In this document: positions 48,888 through 58,234 of the stretch, one piece after another | How the letters are laid out: every line of letters starts with the position of its first letter | Numbering within the stretch: the first letter of the stretch is position 1 | Assembly: GCF_014596525.1 (NCBI RefSeq) | Contig: NZ_MSJP01000091.1 | Span: 1-59,259 of the forward strand | Length of the DNA: 59,259 bases | DNA from: Streptomyces sp. CBMA291 | GTDB taxonomy: Bacteria; Actinomycetota; Actinomycetes; Streptomycetales; Streptomycetaceae | Direction of reading: 5' to 3' | Translations under genes and position numbers: made by a program | The notes under the pieces: model-generated | Database searches by the model: none | What the model was told of the DNA's origin: nothing | The model's input: the letters and a program-made list of their open reading frames with translations, nothing else

Positions 48888-49772
48888 TCAGCCCGCGAGG
48901 ATCGCGCGCGCCAGCTTGGCCGTCTCGGTCGGCGTCTTGCCGACCTGGACGCCCGCGGCCTCAAGGGCCTCCTTCTTCGCCTGGGCGGTGCCGGAGGAGC
49001 CGGAGACGATGGCGCCGGCGTGGCCCATGGTCTTGCCCTCGGGCGCGGTGAAGCCCGCGACGTAGCCGACGACCGGCTTGGTGACGTTGGCCTTGATGAA
49101 GTCGGCCGCGCGCTCCTCGGCGTCGCCGCCGATCTCGCCGATCATCACGATCAGGTCGGTCTCCGGGTCGGCCTCGAAGGCCGCCAGGGCGTCGATGTGC
49201 GTGGTGCCGATGACCGGGTCGCCACCGATGCCGACGGCGGACGAGAAGCCGATGTCACGCAGCTCGTACATCATCTGGTACGTCAGCGTGCCGGACTTCG
49301 AGACCAGGCCGATGCGGCCCGGCTTCGTGATGTCGCCCGGGATGATGCCGGCGTTGGACTGGCCCGGAGTGATGAGACCGGGGCAGTTCGGGCCGATGAT
49401 GCGGGTCTTGTTGCCCTTCTCCACGGCGTACGCGTAGAACGCGGCGGAGTCATGGACCGCGATGCCCTCGGTGATGACGACGGCGAGGGCGATCTCCGCG
49501 TCGATCGCCTCGACGACGGCGGCCTTGGCGAAGGCCGGCGGCACGAAGAGGACCGAGACGTTGGCGCCGGTCTCCTTCATCGCCTCGGCGACGGTGCCGA
49601 AGACCGGGATCTCGGTGCCGTCGAAGTCGACGGACGTGCCGGCCTTGCGCGGGTTCACGCCACCGACGATGTTGGTGCCGTCACCCAGCATGAGCTTGGT
49701 GTGCTTCATGCCCGTGGCACCGGTCATGCCCTGGACGATGACCTTGCTGTCCTTGTTGAGGAAGATAGCCAT
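48888..49772 (-). CDS. sucD: Succinyl-CoA synthetase alpha subunit
   Basis: A 294-residue subunit that carries the phosphohistidine of the succinyl-CoA to succinate step. The CoA-binding Rossmann region includes VIVQGMTGATGMKHTKLML, GPNCPGLITPG follows, and the catalytic histidine lies in GKTMGHAGAIVSGSSGTA. SKSGTLTYQMMYELRDIGF is typical. The ATG at 49772 is 21 bp after the sucC stop, so the two form an operon. Product succinate is the substrate of the SdhCDAB complex encoded in this window. Confidence 0.98.
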   Translation of the reverse strand: MAIFLNKDSKVIVQGMTGATGMKHTKLMLGDGTNIVGGVNPRKAGTSVDFDGTEIPVFGTVAEAMKETGANVSVLFVPPAFAKAAVVEAIDAEIALAVVITEGIAVHDSAAFYAYAVEKGNKTRIIGPNCPGLITPGQSNAGIIPGDITKPGRIGLVSKSGTLTYQMMYELRDIGFSSAVGIGGDPVIGTTHIDALAAFEADPETDLIVMIGEIGGDAEERAADFIKANVTKPVVGYVAGFTAPEGKTMGHAGAIVSGSSGTAQAKKEALEAAGVQVGKTPTETAKLARAILAG

Positions 49773-49793
49773 GGCTGTGGTTTCCCCTGTCCC

Positions 49794-50972
49794 TTACTTC
49801 GCAGCCGCGAGCTCGGCGGCCTTGTCGGCCGCGCCGTCCATGGTGTCCACGCGCTGCACGAGCGGGTGGTTGGCGTCCGACAGGATCTTGCGACCCAGCT
49901 CCGCGTTGTTGCCGTCGAGGCGCACGACCAGCGGCTTGCTGACCTCTTCGCCCTTGGCGGCGAGCAGCTCCAGAGCCTGGACGATGCCGTTGGCGACCTC
50001 GTCACAGGCGGTGATGCCACCGAAGACGTTGACGAACACGGACTTGACGTCCGGGTCGCCCAGAATGATCTCCAGGCCGTTCGCCATGACCTCGGCGGAG
50101 GCGCCGCCGCCGATGTCGAGGAAGTTGGCCGGCTTCACACCGGCGTGGTTCTCACCGGCGTACGCGACGACGTCCAGGGTCGACATGACCAGACCGGCGC
50201 CGTTGCCGATGATGCCGACCTCGCCGTCGAGCTTGACGTAGTTGAGGCCCTTGGCCTTGGCGGCGGCCTCCAGCGGGTTGGCCGCGGCCTTGTCCTCAAG
50301 CGCCTCGTGCTCCGGCTGGCGGAAGTCGGCGTTCTCGTCGAGGGAGACCTTGCCGTCGAGGGCCAGGATGTCACCGGAGGCGACCTTGGCCAGCGGGTTG
50401 ACCTCGACGAGGAGCGCGTCCTCGGCGACGAAGGTGGCCCACAGGGTCACGAGGACCTCGGCGACCTTCTCGGCCACCTCGGCCGGGAACTTCGCCAGGG
50501 CCACGATCTCGCGGGCCTTCTCGATGTCGACGCCCTTGTTGGAGTCGACCGGCACCTTCGCGAGCTTCTCGGGGGTCGTCGCGGCGACCTCCTCGATGTC
50601 CATGCCACCGGCGACGGACGCCATGGCGAGGAAGGTGCGGTTGGTGCGGTCGAGGAGGTACGAGACGTAGTACTCCTCGACGATCTCCGGAGCGGTCTCC
50701 GCGATCATCACCTTGTGGACCGTGTGGCCCTTGATGTCCATCCCGAGGATGTCCGTCGCACGGGCGACGGCCTCGTCGGGGGTGGCGGCCAGCTTGACGC
50801 CGCCCGCCTTGCCGCGGCCGCCGACCTTCACCTGAGCCTTGACGACGGACTTGCCGCCAAGACGCTCAGTGGCCTCGCGCGCCGCCTCAGGCGTGTCGAT
50901 GACTTCACCGGCCAGCACCGGTACACCGTGCTTGGCGAAGAGGTCCCTCGCCTGGTACTCGAACAGGTCCAC
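49794..50972 (-). CDS. sucC: Succinyl-CoA synthetase beta subunit (ADP/GDP-forming)
   Basis: A 392-residue ATP-grasp subunit. It begins MDLFEYQARDLFAKHGVPV (GTG 50972), with nucleotide-binding VVKAQVKVGGRGKAGGVKLA, the metal-site segment LVEVNPLAKVASGD ALDGK-like, and NFLDIGGGASAEV then FVNVFGGITACDEVANGI. It couples succinyl-CoA cleavage to nucleotide triphosphate formation together with SucD. A longer open frame extends upstream, but the alignment fixes the start at 50972, with AAAAGGGACGG about 6 bp upstream. It is the first gene of the sucCD operon. Confidence 0.97.
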   Translation of the reverse strand: MDLFEYQARDLFAKHGVPVLAGEVIDTPEAAREATERLGGKSVVKAQVKVGGRGKAGGVKLAATPDEAVARATDILGMDIKGHTVHKVMIAETAPEIVEEYYVSYLLDRTNRTFLAMASVAGGMDIEEVAATTPEKLAKVPVDSNKGVDIEKAREIVALAKFPAEVAEKVAEVLVTLWATFVAEDALLVEVNPLAKVASGDILALDGKVSLDENADFRQPEHEALEDKAAANPLEAAAKAKGLNYVKLDGEVGIIGNGAGLVMSTLDVVAYAGENHAGVKPANFLDIGGGASAEVMANGLEIILGDPDVKSVFVNVFGGITACDEVANGIVQALELLAAKGEEVSKPLVVRLDGNNAELGRKILSDANHPLVQRVDTMDGAADKAAELAAAK

Positions 50973-51404
50973 GCGCGTCCGTCCCTTTTCTGATGATCGC
51001 GGTTCGTTGTCTGCGTGGGCGTGCCGCGACGGGCAACGTGACTGCTCTGTCACAAGGGAGGCGTTCACGGTGTCCGTGGACGCGGCATGTCCGTCTCGCA
51101 GCGTATCTCCGTGGGCCACGGGTCCCTAAATCGCAGATCGCAACCGGGCGGTGATACGGGTCACAGACCGTATCCCCGGAGGGGCCCTCCGTAGGGGGCG
51201 GGGCGAGCGGCCGGGCACCCCGCACGTCAGGCGCGGCACGGCTTCCCGACCCCTCGCGACCCGCCGGAGCAGCAACTCGGGCGGGCCTTGAGGGGGGTGT
51301 GATATGGGACTCAGTCCCCTCCTGCGCACCCGAGCGGGTGGTCCCCGGACGACGGAATCCGTACGAGGGGCCGGTGCGGGAGGGGCGGATCGGCCGCGGT
51401 GCGG
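50973..51404. other. Intergenic region upstream of sucCD
   Basis: 432 bp between the VWA gene end and sucC, both leftward. It contains an inverted repeat GATACGG-N8-CCGTATC (51153-51159 and 51168-51174) and a compact hairpin GGGACTCAGTCCC (51306-51318). A reduced-G+C stretch at 50990-51070 probably holds the sucC promoter. No open frame in it looks coding. Confidence 0.55.
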
Positions 51405-52664
51405 TCAGTCGGCGGGTATCGGCAGCGGGCGTTTCTCCAGGGCGGCGGCCATCACCTCGGGGAAGAGGTCGGGGGTGCAGGCGAAGGCCGGGACGCCGAG
51501 CGCCGCGAGGGCCGCCGCGTGCTCGCGGTCGTACGCCGGAGTGCCCTCGTCGGAGAGCGCGAGCAGCGCGACGAACCGCACCCCCGAGTCCCGCATCGCC
51601 GCCACCCGCTTCAGCATCTCGTCGCGGATGCCTCCCTCGTACAGGTCGCTGACGAGGACGAGGACCGTGTCGGCGGGGCGGGTGATCTTCGACTGGCAGT
51701 GGGCGAGGGCGCGGTTGATGTCGGTGCCGCCGCCGAGGCGGGTGCCGAAGAGGACGTCGACGGGGTCGTCGAGCCGGTCGGTCAGGTCGACGACGGTGGT
51801 GTCGAAGACGACGAGCCGGGTGTCCAGGGACCGCATCGACGCCAGGACCGCGCCGAAGACGGAGGCGTAGACGACGGACGCGGCCATCGAGCCCGACTGG
51901 TCGACGCAGAGGACGACCTCCTTGCGGAGCGCCCGGGAGGCGCGTCCATGGCCGATGAGCCGCTCGGGGACGACCGTGCGGTGCTCGGGCAGGTAGTTCC
52001 CGAGGTTCGCGCGGATCGTGCGGTCCCAGTCGATGTCCCGGTGGCGGGGCCGGCTGATCCGGGCGGACCGGTCGAGGGCGCCGCCGAGGGTCGCGCGGGT
52101 CCTTCCGGCGAGGCGTTTCTCCAGTTCGTCGACGACCTCGCGGACGACGGCGCGGGCGGTCTCCCTGGTCGTCTCGGGCATGGCCTGGTGGAGGGAGAGG
52201 ATGGTGCCGACGAGATGCACGTCCGCCTCGACCGCCTCCAGCATCTCCGGCTCCATGAGGAGGGTGGCGAGCCCGAGTCGGTCGATCGCGTCGCGCTGCA
52301 TGACCTGGACGACGGAGCCGGGGAAGTACGTACGGATGTCACCGAGCCAGCGGGCGACGGAGGGCGCGGAGGCGCCGAGCCCCGCCGCACGCTCCCTGCC
52401 CTGTCCGGTGCGCCCGTAGAGCGCGTCGAGGGCCCCGTCCATCCCGATGTCGCCGCCTTCGAGCCGCCACCCGGTCCCCTCGGCCTCCCCGCCGCCCAGG
52501 ACGAGCCGCCACCGCCGCGCCCGCTCGTCGGCGGCGGAGGCCGGGGAGGCCGGGGAGGGGGCGGAAAAGGTCGGTGTGGGGGTCGCGAAGGCGGGGGCGG
52601 GCCCGGTGGCAGGGCCGGGGCCCGGGGTGGGGGGCCGGTGGCCGGGGGCGGCGGTCTTGGTCAT
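51405..52664 (-). CDS. VWA-domain (CoxE-like) protein of the MoxR operon
   Basis: A 419-residue protein. After a Pro/Ala/Thr-rich leader, a helical region (residues about 75-200) includes WRLEGGDIGMDGALDALYG. A von Willebrand A domain then carries the MIDAS metal site D255-Q-S257-G-S259 in VVLCVDQSGSMAAS, the downstream Thr in LGGGTDINRAL and the Asp of LVSDLYEG. VWA partners of MoxR ATPases bind targets or metal-dependent ligands. ATG 52664 overlaps the DUF5682 stop as ATGA, and DUF5682 in turn overlaps MoxR, so the three are made together. Confidence 0.92.
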   Translation of the reverse strand: MTKTAAPGHRPPTPGPGPATGPAPAFATPTPTFSAPSPASPASAADERARRWRLVLGGGEAEGTGWRLEGGDIGMDGALDALYGRTGQGRERAAGLGASAPSVARWLGDIRTYFPGSVVQVMQRDAIDRLGLATLLMEPEMLEAVEADVHLVGTILSLHQAMPETTRETARAVVREVVDELEKRLAGRTRATLGGALDRSARISRPRHRDIDWDRTIRANLGNYLPEHRTVVPERLIGHGRASRALRKEVVLCVDQSGSMAASVVYASVFGAVLASMRSLDTRLVVFDTTVVDLTDRLDDPVDVLFGTRLGGGTDINRALAHCQSKITRPADTVLVLVSDLYEGGIRDEMLKRVAAMRDSGVRFVALLALSDEGTPAYDREHAAALAALGVPAFACTPDLFPEVMAAALEKRPLPIPAD

Positions 52665-55030
52665 GGCGTGGCCTCCCGGGCGAGGACGAGGTGGAGGAGG
52701 GGCAGGACGGCGTCGGCGCGGGGACGGTCGAGGTCCGGGCCGAAGCCGGGGACACCGGGGGCGGAGGGCGCGGGCCGGTCGCCGGGGCCCCGGGCGACCA
52801 GCTCGCCGAGGGTGCGGCGGACGCCCGGCTCGTATCCGGAGAACGTCCGGCGCAGCAGCGGCAGGACGTCGGTGAACGCCTCGGCGGGCACCCCGGTGAG
52901 CCAGCTGTCGACCAGGCCGAGGAGCCGCTCGTCGTGGACGAGGAGCAGTCCCCCGCCGGAGGCCCCGCCGACGAAGCCGTCGATCCAGGCGGCGGCGTCG
53001 GCGGGCGGGGTGGCGGGCGAGAGGGCCCGGCTCATCAGCGGGGCCGCCTCGTCGTCGGCGATCCGGCCCTCGTCGAGGAGGAGCCGGGCGGCCCTGCCGC
53101 GCAGGGCGCCGGGTACGCGGTCGCGGTCCGCGAGGCGGCGCAGCACGCCCGCCCAGCGGTCGGCCGTGCCCGCCGCGCCGGGCAGCAGGCCGAGGGCCTG
53201 GTGGACCTCGTCGATCCGCTCGCGCATGGTCGCGGCGGCGTCGGCGTCGAGTCCGGTGCAGGCGGGTGGCAGGCCGACGCAGATCCGCTCGGCGAGGCCG
53301 GTGGCGACCTCGGCGAGGGCGGCCGTGTCGGTGCCGCGCACATCGCCGTAGCGCAGGGCGCGGGCGAGGGCCGGGAGGGCGCGGGCGAGGTGGGCGACGT
53401 CGGTGTCGAGGGCGGCGCGGTCGGCGAGCGTCCGCATCACGACGGGCAGGGCCTCGGTGAGCCCGGCGAGCAGGCAGCGCTCGGCGAGGGCGGTGGTGTC
53501 GGCGAGGCCGGTGGCCGCCTCCGCCAGGGCGTGGGCCCTGGCGGTGGCGGCGGCTTCGACGGTGGTGCCCCAGACTCCGGCTTCGGCGACCTGGACGTGC
53601 AGCTCGGGTTCCCAGCGCAGCCGCCAGGTCTCCCGGAAGGTGCCGGTGCCCGCGCGTCCCGCGTCCGGGGTGCCCCAGGCGACGCCGAGGAGCCGCAGCC
53701 GGTGCAGCAGTCGGCTGCGCTCGCCGTCGGTCTCCTTGCGCAGGTCGAGGTCGAGTGCGCGTTCCTCTGCCTCCGGCCGGAGGCGCAGGGTGCGCTGGCG
53801 GCGGGTCAGGTCGCGCTGGAGGGGGACGGCGGGGGCGCCGTCCGGCACCGCGCCGAGGACGTCTCCGACGACGAGCCGGTCCCGTACGAGGTCGAGTGGC
53901 ACGTCGGAGCCCTCGCAGAGGACCGAGCGGACGGCGTCGGTGGTCTCGTCGAGGCCGGGGAGCGGCCGTCCGCGCAGGGCGGCGAGGGCCTCGGCGAGCC
54001 GGACGGCCTCGATGACGTGGGCGGAGGAGACGGGGAGGTCCTCGTCCCTGAGGAGCCGGGCGACTTTGGTCATCCAGCGCTCGACGGGCCGGTCGGGCGC
54101 GCTGAAGAGGTGCGCGTACCAGCCGGGGGCCTGGACTCCCGCGCCGTATCCGGAGCGGCGGGCGAGTCTGCGGTGGGTCCAGGGGACCCAGGTCAGCTCG
54201 GTCTTCACCTTGGGCAGGCCCTTGAGCAGGGCCCGGTCGGCGGTGAGGGTGGTCCGCCGGGTGAGGGCGGGGACGTGCCAGGCGCCGCAGACGACGGCGA
54301 CGGCGTCCCCGAACTCCTTGCGGGCGGCCTTGAGCCGGAGCCGCATGTAGGCCTCGCGGACGAGGTCGCGGGGGTGGCCGCCGTGTCCGTATGCCTCGCG
54401 GAGCGCGCCCATGGCTTCGGCGAGCGCTTCGAACGGGGCGGTGGGGCCGGTGTCGCCGCGCAGTTCGACGGCGTCCTCCCACCAGCGCTCGGCGTCCTCG
54501 TATCCGGCGGCCCTGGCGAGTTCGGCGACGGGGTCGACGCGCGGACCGCTGCCGGAGACCATGTCCTCGCTGTCGTCCCAGGTGGGGTCGGCGGCGGCGA
54601 GGGTGTGGGTGGCGGGCAGGTCGATGAAGCGGACGGCGGCGCCCCGGTCGAGGGCCCAGCGGATGGCGACCCACTCGGGCGAGAACTCGGCCATGGGCCA
54701 GAACGCGGCCCGCCCGGGGTCGTCCACGGCGTGGGCGAGGAGGGCGACCGGGGGACGCATGCCGGGGTCGGCGGCGAGGGCCACGAGGGCGTCGGCCTCG
54801 GCGGGCCCTTCGACGAGCACGGCTGCCGGGTTCCGCGCCTCCAGGGCGGCCCGTACGCCGCGTGCCGATCCGGGGCCGTGGTGCCGTACGCCGAGCACGA
54901 GGGGCCCGGCGGCGGGGCCCGCTGTCCGGCCGGTGCCCGGCGTCCGGGCGGCGTCCGGCGTCCGGGCGGCGTCCGGCGTCCGGGCGGCGTCCGCCGTGGG
55001 GGTGGCGTCCGCCGTGGGGGTGGGCGTCAT
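52661..55030 (-). CDS. DUF5682 protein of the MoxR-VWA operon
   Basis: A 789-residue protein. The N-terminus has a repeat leader (TADAARTPDAARTPDAARTP), then the conserved core starting VLGVRHHGPGSARGVRAALE and VLVEGPAEADALVALAA. This domain resembles the TraB/ChaN/TIKI-type hydrolase fold in its His-His start and GP motif; RFIDLPATHTLA and VVCGAWHVPALT are further candidate active-site segments. The C-terminal half is helical. The family accompanies MoxR and VWA proteins and has no proven reaction. ATG 55030 overlaps the MoxR stop as ATGA. The frame stays open upstream across the antisense of MoxR, but that is not protein-like. Confidence 0.9.
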   Translation of the reverse strand: MTPTPTADATPTADAARTPDAARTPDAARTPGTGRTAGPAAGPLVLGVRHHGPGSARGVRAALEARNPAAVLVEGPAEADALVALAADPGMRPPVALLAHAVDDPGRAAFWPMAEFSPEWVAIRWALDRGAAVRFIDLPATHTLAAADPTWDDSEDMVSGSGPRVDPVAELARAAGYEDAERWWEDAVELRGDTGPTAPFEALAEAMGALREAYGHGGHPRDLVREAYMRLRLKAARKEFGDAVAVVCGAWHVPALTRRTTLTADRALLKGLPKVKTELTWVPWTHRRLARRSGYGAGVQAPGWYAHLFSAPDRPVERWMTKVARLLRDEDLPVSSAHVIEAVRLAEALAALRGRPLPGLDETTDAVRSVLCEGSDVPLDLVRDRLVVGDVLGAVPDGAPAVPLQRDLTRRQRTLRLRPEAEERALDLDLRKETDGERSRLLHRLRLLGVAWGTPDAGRAGTGTFRETWRLRWEPELHVQVAEAGVWGTTVEAAATARAHALAEAATGLADTTALAERCLLAGLTEALPVVMRTLADRAALDTDVAHLARALPALARALRYGDVRGTDTAALAEVATGLAERICVGLPPACTGLDADAAATMRERIDEVHQALGLLPGAAGTADRWAGVLRRLADRDRVPGALRGRAARLLLDEGRIADDEAAPLMSRALSPATPPADAAAWIDGFVGGASGGGLLLVHDERLLGLVDSWLTGVPAEAFTDVLPLLRRTFSGYEPGVRRTLGELVARGPGDRPAPSAPGVPGFGPDLDRPRADAVLPLLHLVLAREATP

Positions 55031-56184
55031 GCGCTCACCTCGCGGCAGGCGCGGTAGAAGTCCTTCCAGCCGTCTCTCTCCCTGGCCACCGTCTCCAGGT
55101 ACTCCTGCCAGACGACCCGGTCGGCCGCCGGGTCGCGGACGACCGCGCCGAGCAGTCCCGCCGCGATGTCGGCGGGGCGCAGGACGCCGTCGCCGAAGTG
55201 GGCGGCGAGGGCGAGTCCGCCGGTCACGACGGAGATGGCCTCGGCCGTGGAGAGCGTGCCCGAGGGGGACTTGAGGCGGGTGCGGCCGTCGGTGGTGACG
55301 CCGTCGCGCAGCTCGCGGAAGACGGTGACGACCCGTCGGATCTCGTCGGTTCCGGCCGGGGCGGCGGGCAGGCCGAGGGAGCGGCCGAGCTGTGCGACCC
55401 GGCGGGCGACGATGTCGACCTCGGCTTCGGGGGTGGCGGGCAGCGGCAGGACCACGGTGTTGAAGCGGCGGCGCAGCGCGCTGGAGAGTTCGTTGACGCC
55501 CCGGTCGCGGTCGTTGGCGGTGGCGATGAGGTTGAAGCCGGGGACGGCCTGGACCTCTTCGCCGAGTTCGGGGACGGGAAGGGTCTTCTCGGACAGGACG
55601 GTGATGAGGGTGTCCTGTACGTCGGCGGGGACGCGGGTGAGTTCCTCCACGCGGGCGATGGAGCCCCGGGCCATGGCGCGCATGACGGGGCTGGGCACGA
55701 GGGCGTCCCCGCTGGGCCCGTGGGCGAGGAGCCGGGCGTAGTTCCAGCCGTACCGGATGGCTTCCTCCGGGGTCCCGGCGGTGCCCTGGACGAGGAGGGT
55801 GGAGTCGCCGCTGACGGCGGCGGCGAGGTGTTCGGAGACCCAGGTCTTGGCGGTGCCGGGCACACCGAGGAGCAACAGGGCCCGGTCGGTGGCGAGGGTG
55901 GTGACGGCGACTTCGACGATGCGGCGCGGGCCCACGTACTTGGGCGTGATCACCGTCCCGTCGGGGAGGGTGCCGCCGAGGAGATAGGTGGCGACGGCCC
56001 ACGGTGAGAGGCGCCAGCGGGCGGGGCGGGGCCGGTCGTCGGCGGCGGCGAGTGCGGCGAGTTCGTCGGCGAAGGCGTGCTCGGCGTGCGGTCGCAGGGC
56101 CTCGGGCGCGGTCTGCGGCCGTCCCGGTCCGGTGTCCGTCTCGACACCGGAACCGGGCTGCGTGATGGTTTCGGGCACGGGCAT
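55027..56184 (-). CDS. MoxR-type AAA+ ATPase
   Basis: A 385-residue ATPase. The Walker A motif is G107-V-P-G-T-A-K113-T, sensor 1 lies in FNLIATANDRDRGVNELSSA and the arginine finger in LRRRFNTVVLPLP. The Walker B position reads SIARVEELTRVPADVQ (R178-V-E-E181) rather than the usual hhhhDE, so the first acid is replaced. This may reduce hydrolysis or be a feature of the subfamily. With DUF5682 and VWA proteins it forms the core of a MoxR-VWA remodelling machine. It is the first gene of the unit; its ATG at 56184 has GGAGGGGGATCC just upstream. Confidence 0.95.
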   Translation of the reverse strand: MPVPETITQPGSGVETDTGPGRPQTAPEALRPHAEHAFADELAALAAADDRPRPARWRLSPWAVATYLLGGTLPDGTVITPKYVGPRRIVEVAVTTLATDRALLLLGVPGTAKTWVSEHLAAAVSGDSTLLVQGTAGTPEEAIRYGWNYARLLAHGPSGDALVPSPVMRAMARGSIARVEELTRVPADVQDTLITVLSEKTLPVPELGEEVQAVPGFNLIATANDRDRGVNELSSALRRRFNTVVLPLPATPEAEVDIVARRVAQLGRSLGLPAAPAGTDEIRRVVTVFRELRDGVTTDGRTRLKSPSGTLSTAEAISVVTGGLALAAHFGDGVLRPADIAAGLLGAVVRDPAADRVVWQEYLETVARERDGWKDFYRACREVSA

Positions 56185-56312
56185 GGATCCCCCTCCAGAT
56201 CGTTCGACCTGCTGTGTGATCCACCGTGCACCATGCCACTGACAATCGGATGTCTCCGCTGGTCAGGGGCAGTTGAGGGGGTGATGCGGGGCGAGGGAGG
56301 GGTGAGGGAGGG

Positions 56313-56726
56313 TCAGCCCACGACGGGCGACACGGCGACGCAGCCGCCCGCCATCGCCTGTTCGGCCTTGGCCTCCTTGATGACCTTGCCCTCGTAGACG
56401 ACCTTGCAGGTGAGGTCGGCGGGTTCCGGGGAGACGGGCATGACGGCCGGCGGCATGATGCCCTTGAGCCTCACGGTCTTCTTCCACGGTGTCGTGGGGT
56501 TCTTCTCGGACTCGACCTTCGGCACCATCGCGGTGCCGTCACCGGCGTGGTAGTCGATGGATTCGATGCCCGTACCGGTGACTTCGTAGGTGACCTCGTA
56601 GGACGCACTCACGGACTTGTCGACCTTGTCGACGGCTTCCTCCGTCGTCGCGGAGCAGGCGCCGAGGCCGAGGGCGAGGCCGGTGCCGGCGAGGGCCGAG
56701 ACGGCGGTGCGGAAGGTGCGCTTCAT
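56313..56726 (-). CDS. MmpS-like lipoprotein
   Basis: A 137-residue precursor. A signal peptide with lipobox LGAC (Cys24) precedes ASYEVTYEVTGTGIESIDYH, WKKTVRLKG and CKVVYEGKVIKEAKAEQAMA followed by GGC. The Y-E-V-T-G strand, central Trp and late paired cysteines match the MmpS fold, which in mycobacteria supports MmpL lipid exporters. No mmpL gene is near. It sits between the MoxR operon and the divergent SWIM gene. The upstream 70 bp are unusually A+T-rich. Confidence 0.85.
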   Translation of the reverse strand: MKRTFRTAVSALAGTGLALGLGACSATTEEAVDKVDKSVSASYEVTYEVTGTGIESIDYHAGDGTAMVPKVESEKNPTTPWKKTVRLKGIMPPAVMPVSPEPADLTCKVVYEGKVIKEAKAEQAMAGGCVAVSPVVG

Positions 56727-56887
56727 GGGGGTCCCCCTGGACGCGAGGTGAAACAGTTGGTCCGCGCAGGCAATCTTAAAGGGACTGTAAAGTCAAATCG
56801 TATACGAATTCGTCTTCTTCGGCTCGCCTCTTCGGCCCAACTCCCTCTCCAGGGCCGTTGTCAGTGGCTGCCCCTACCGTCGAGGAC

Positions 56888-58234
56888 ATGAATGGCATGG
56901 GGGTGCTCCGGACGGCTGAACAGGTGCTGGCACTGGCTCCTGACGAAGCGTCGCGCAGAGCGGGAAGCAAGCTGGGCACGGCCGGACCGTGGTCGGGCAC
57001 GGGGCGTGGCGAGGGGGCCGTCTGGGGCCTGTGCGAGGGCAGCGGCGGTACGCCCTACCGGACGGTCGTCGACACCACGGGCCCCGCCTGCCACTGCGGC
57101 TGCCCGAGCCGGAAGACCCCCTGCAAGCACGCGCTGGGCCTGCTGCTGCTCCGGGCCTCGGACGAGTCGCTGTTCGAGGAGTCCACCGCGCCCGACTGGG
57201 CCGGACAGTGGCTCGCGGCACGCCGTGGAAGCGCCGCCGGGCCGGACCGCGCGGCCGGGGACGGCGCCGTCGCGGGCCCGGCGGACCCGGAGGCCGCGCG
57301 GCGCAGATCCGCGCGCCGGGCCGGGCGGATCACCGCAGGGGCCCGGGAGTTGGAGCAGCGCCTCGCCGACCTGCTGCGCGGCGGCCTCGCGGCGGCCGGA
57401 CAGCCGGGATACGGACTGTGGGAGGAGACCGCCGCCCGCATGGTCGACGCGCAGGCACCGGGCCTCGCGGGCCGGGTCCGGGAGCTGGGGGCCATACCGG
57501 GCTCGGGCCCCGGCTGGCCGGTGCGCCTCCTGGAGGAGTGCGCCCTGACCCACCTCCTGGACCGCGCGTGGCTCGGCGCCGACCGGCTGCCCGCGCCGCT
57601 CGCGACGACGGTACGGACCCGGGTGGGCCTCACCGCCCCGGCCGAGGGCGAGCCGGTGCGCGATCACTGGCTCGTCCTCGCCCAGTACGACGTGGGGGAC
57701 GCCCGGCTGACCACCCGGCGCGTCTGGCTGCACGGCACGACGAGCGGCCGGACCGCGCTCCTGCTGTCGTACGGGGCGGCGGGCCGGACTCCCCCGCCGG
57801 CGCTCCCGGTGGGCGCGGTGTTCGACGGCGAGCTGACCCCGCACGCGGGCGCCGGTCAGCTGCGGGCCGAGCCGGGCGGGCACTTCGTCCCGGTCGCCAC
57901 GCCCGTGACCCCGCCCCCGGGCGGCCCGGTCGGCGCGGCACTCGACGCGTACGGCGGGGCGCTGCGCGAGGACCCGTGGCTGGACTCCTGGCCGGTGACG
58001 CTGAGCGGGGTCGTCCCGACGCGCGCGGAGTACGGCTGGCAGCTCGCCGACGCGGACGGCCGCGAGGCGCTTCCCCTGACGTCCGGCGCCCAGTCGCGCC
58101 CCGGCCTCTGGCGTCTCGTCGCCCTGTCGGGCGGCGCGCCCCTGACCGTCTTCGGCGAGTGCGGGCACCGGGGCTTCACCCCGCTCGCCGCCTGGTCGCC
58201 CGAGACCCCGGACGAGACGGTCCCCCTCATATGA
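56888..58234 (+). CDS. SWIM zinc-finger protein
   Basis: A 448-residue protein. After LRTAEQVLALAPDEASRRAG comes the SWIM finger ACHCGCPSRKTPCKHALGLL (C-x-C-xn-C-x-H pattern) at about residues 65-85. The rest has helical WEETAARMVDAQAPGLAGRV and several beta-rich segments. SWIM domains bind nucleic acid or protein; in these loci they accompany DUF5691 and MoxR-VWA genes. ATG 56888 was chosen over GTG 56864 and TTG 56858 because GAGGAC precedes it and homologues begin near GVLRTAEQ. Its stop overlaps the next ATG (ATGA). Confidence 0.9.
   Translation: MNGMGVLRTAEQVLALAPDEASRRAGSKLGTAGPWSGTGRGEGAVWGLCEGSGGTPYRTVVDTTGPACHCGCPSRKTPCKHALGLLLLRASDESLFEESTAPDWAGQWLAARRGSAAGPDRAAGDGAVAGPADPEAARRRSARRAGRITAGARELEQRLADLLRGGLAAAGQPGYGLWEETAARMVDAQAPGLAGRVRELGAIPGSGPGWPVRLLEECALTHLLDRAWLGADRLPAPLATTVRTRVGLTAPAEGEPVRDHWLVLAQYDVGDARLTTRRVWLHGTTSGRTALLLSYGAAGRTPPPALPVGAVFDGELTPHAGAGQLRAEPGGHFVPVATPVTPPPGGPVGAALDAYGGALREDPWLDSWPVTLSGVVPTRAEYGWQLADADGREALPLTSGAQSRPGLWRLVALSGGAPLTVFGECGHRGFTPLAAWSPETPDETVPLI

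Noticed and set aside
55031..56245. DUF5682 frame open for 400 further codons upstream
   Set aside because: It is the antisense-frame shadow of the MoxR gene in GC-rich DNA, is Arg/Pro/His-rich, and has no plausible start. The ATGA overlap at 55030 marks the real start.
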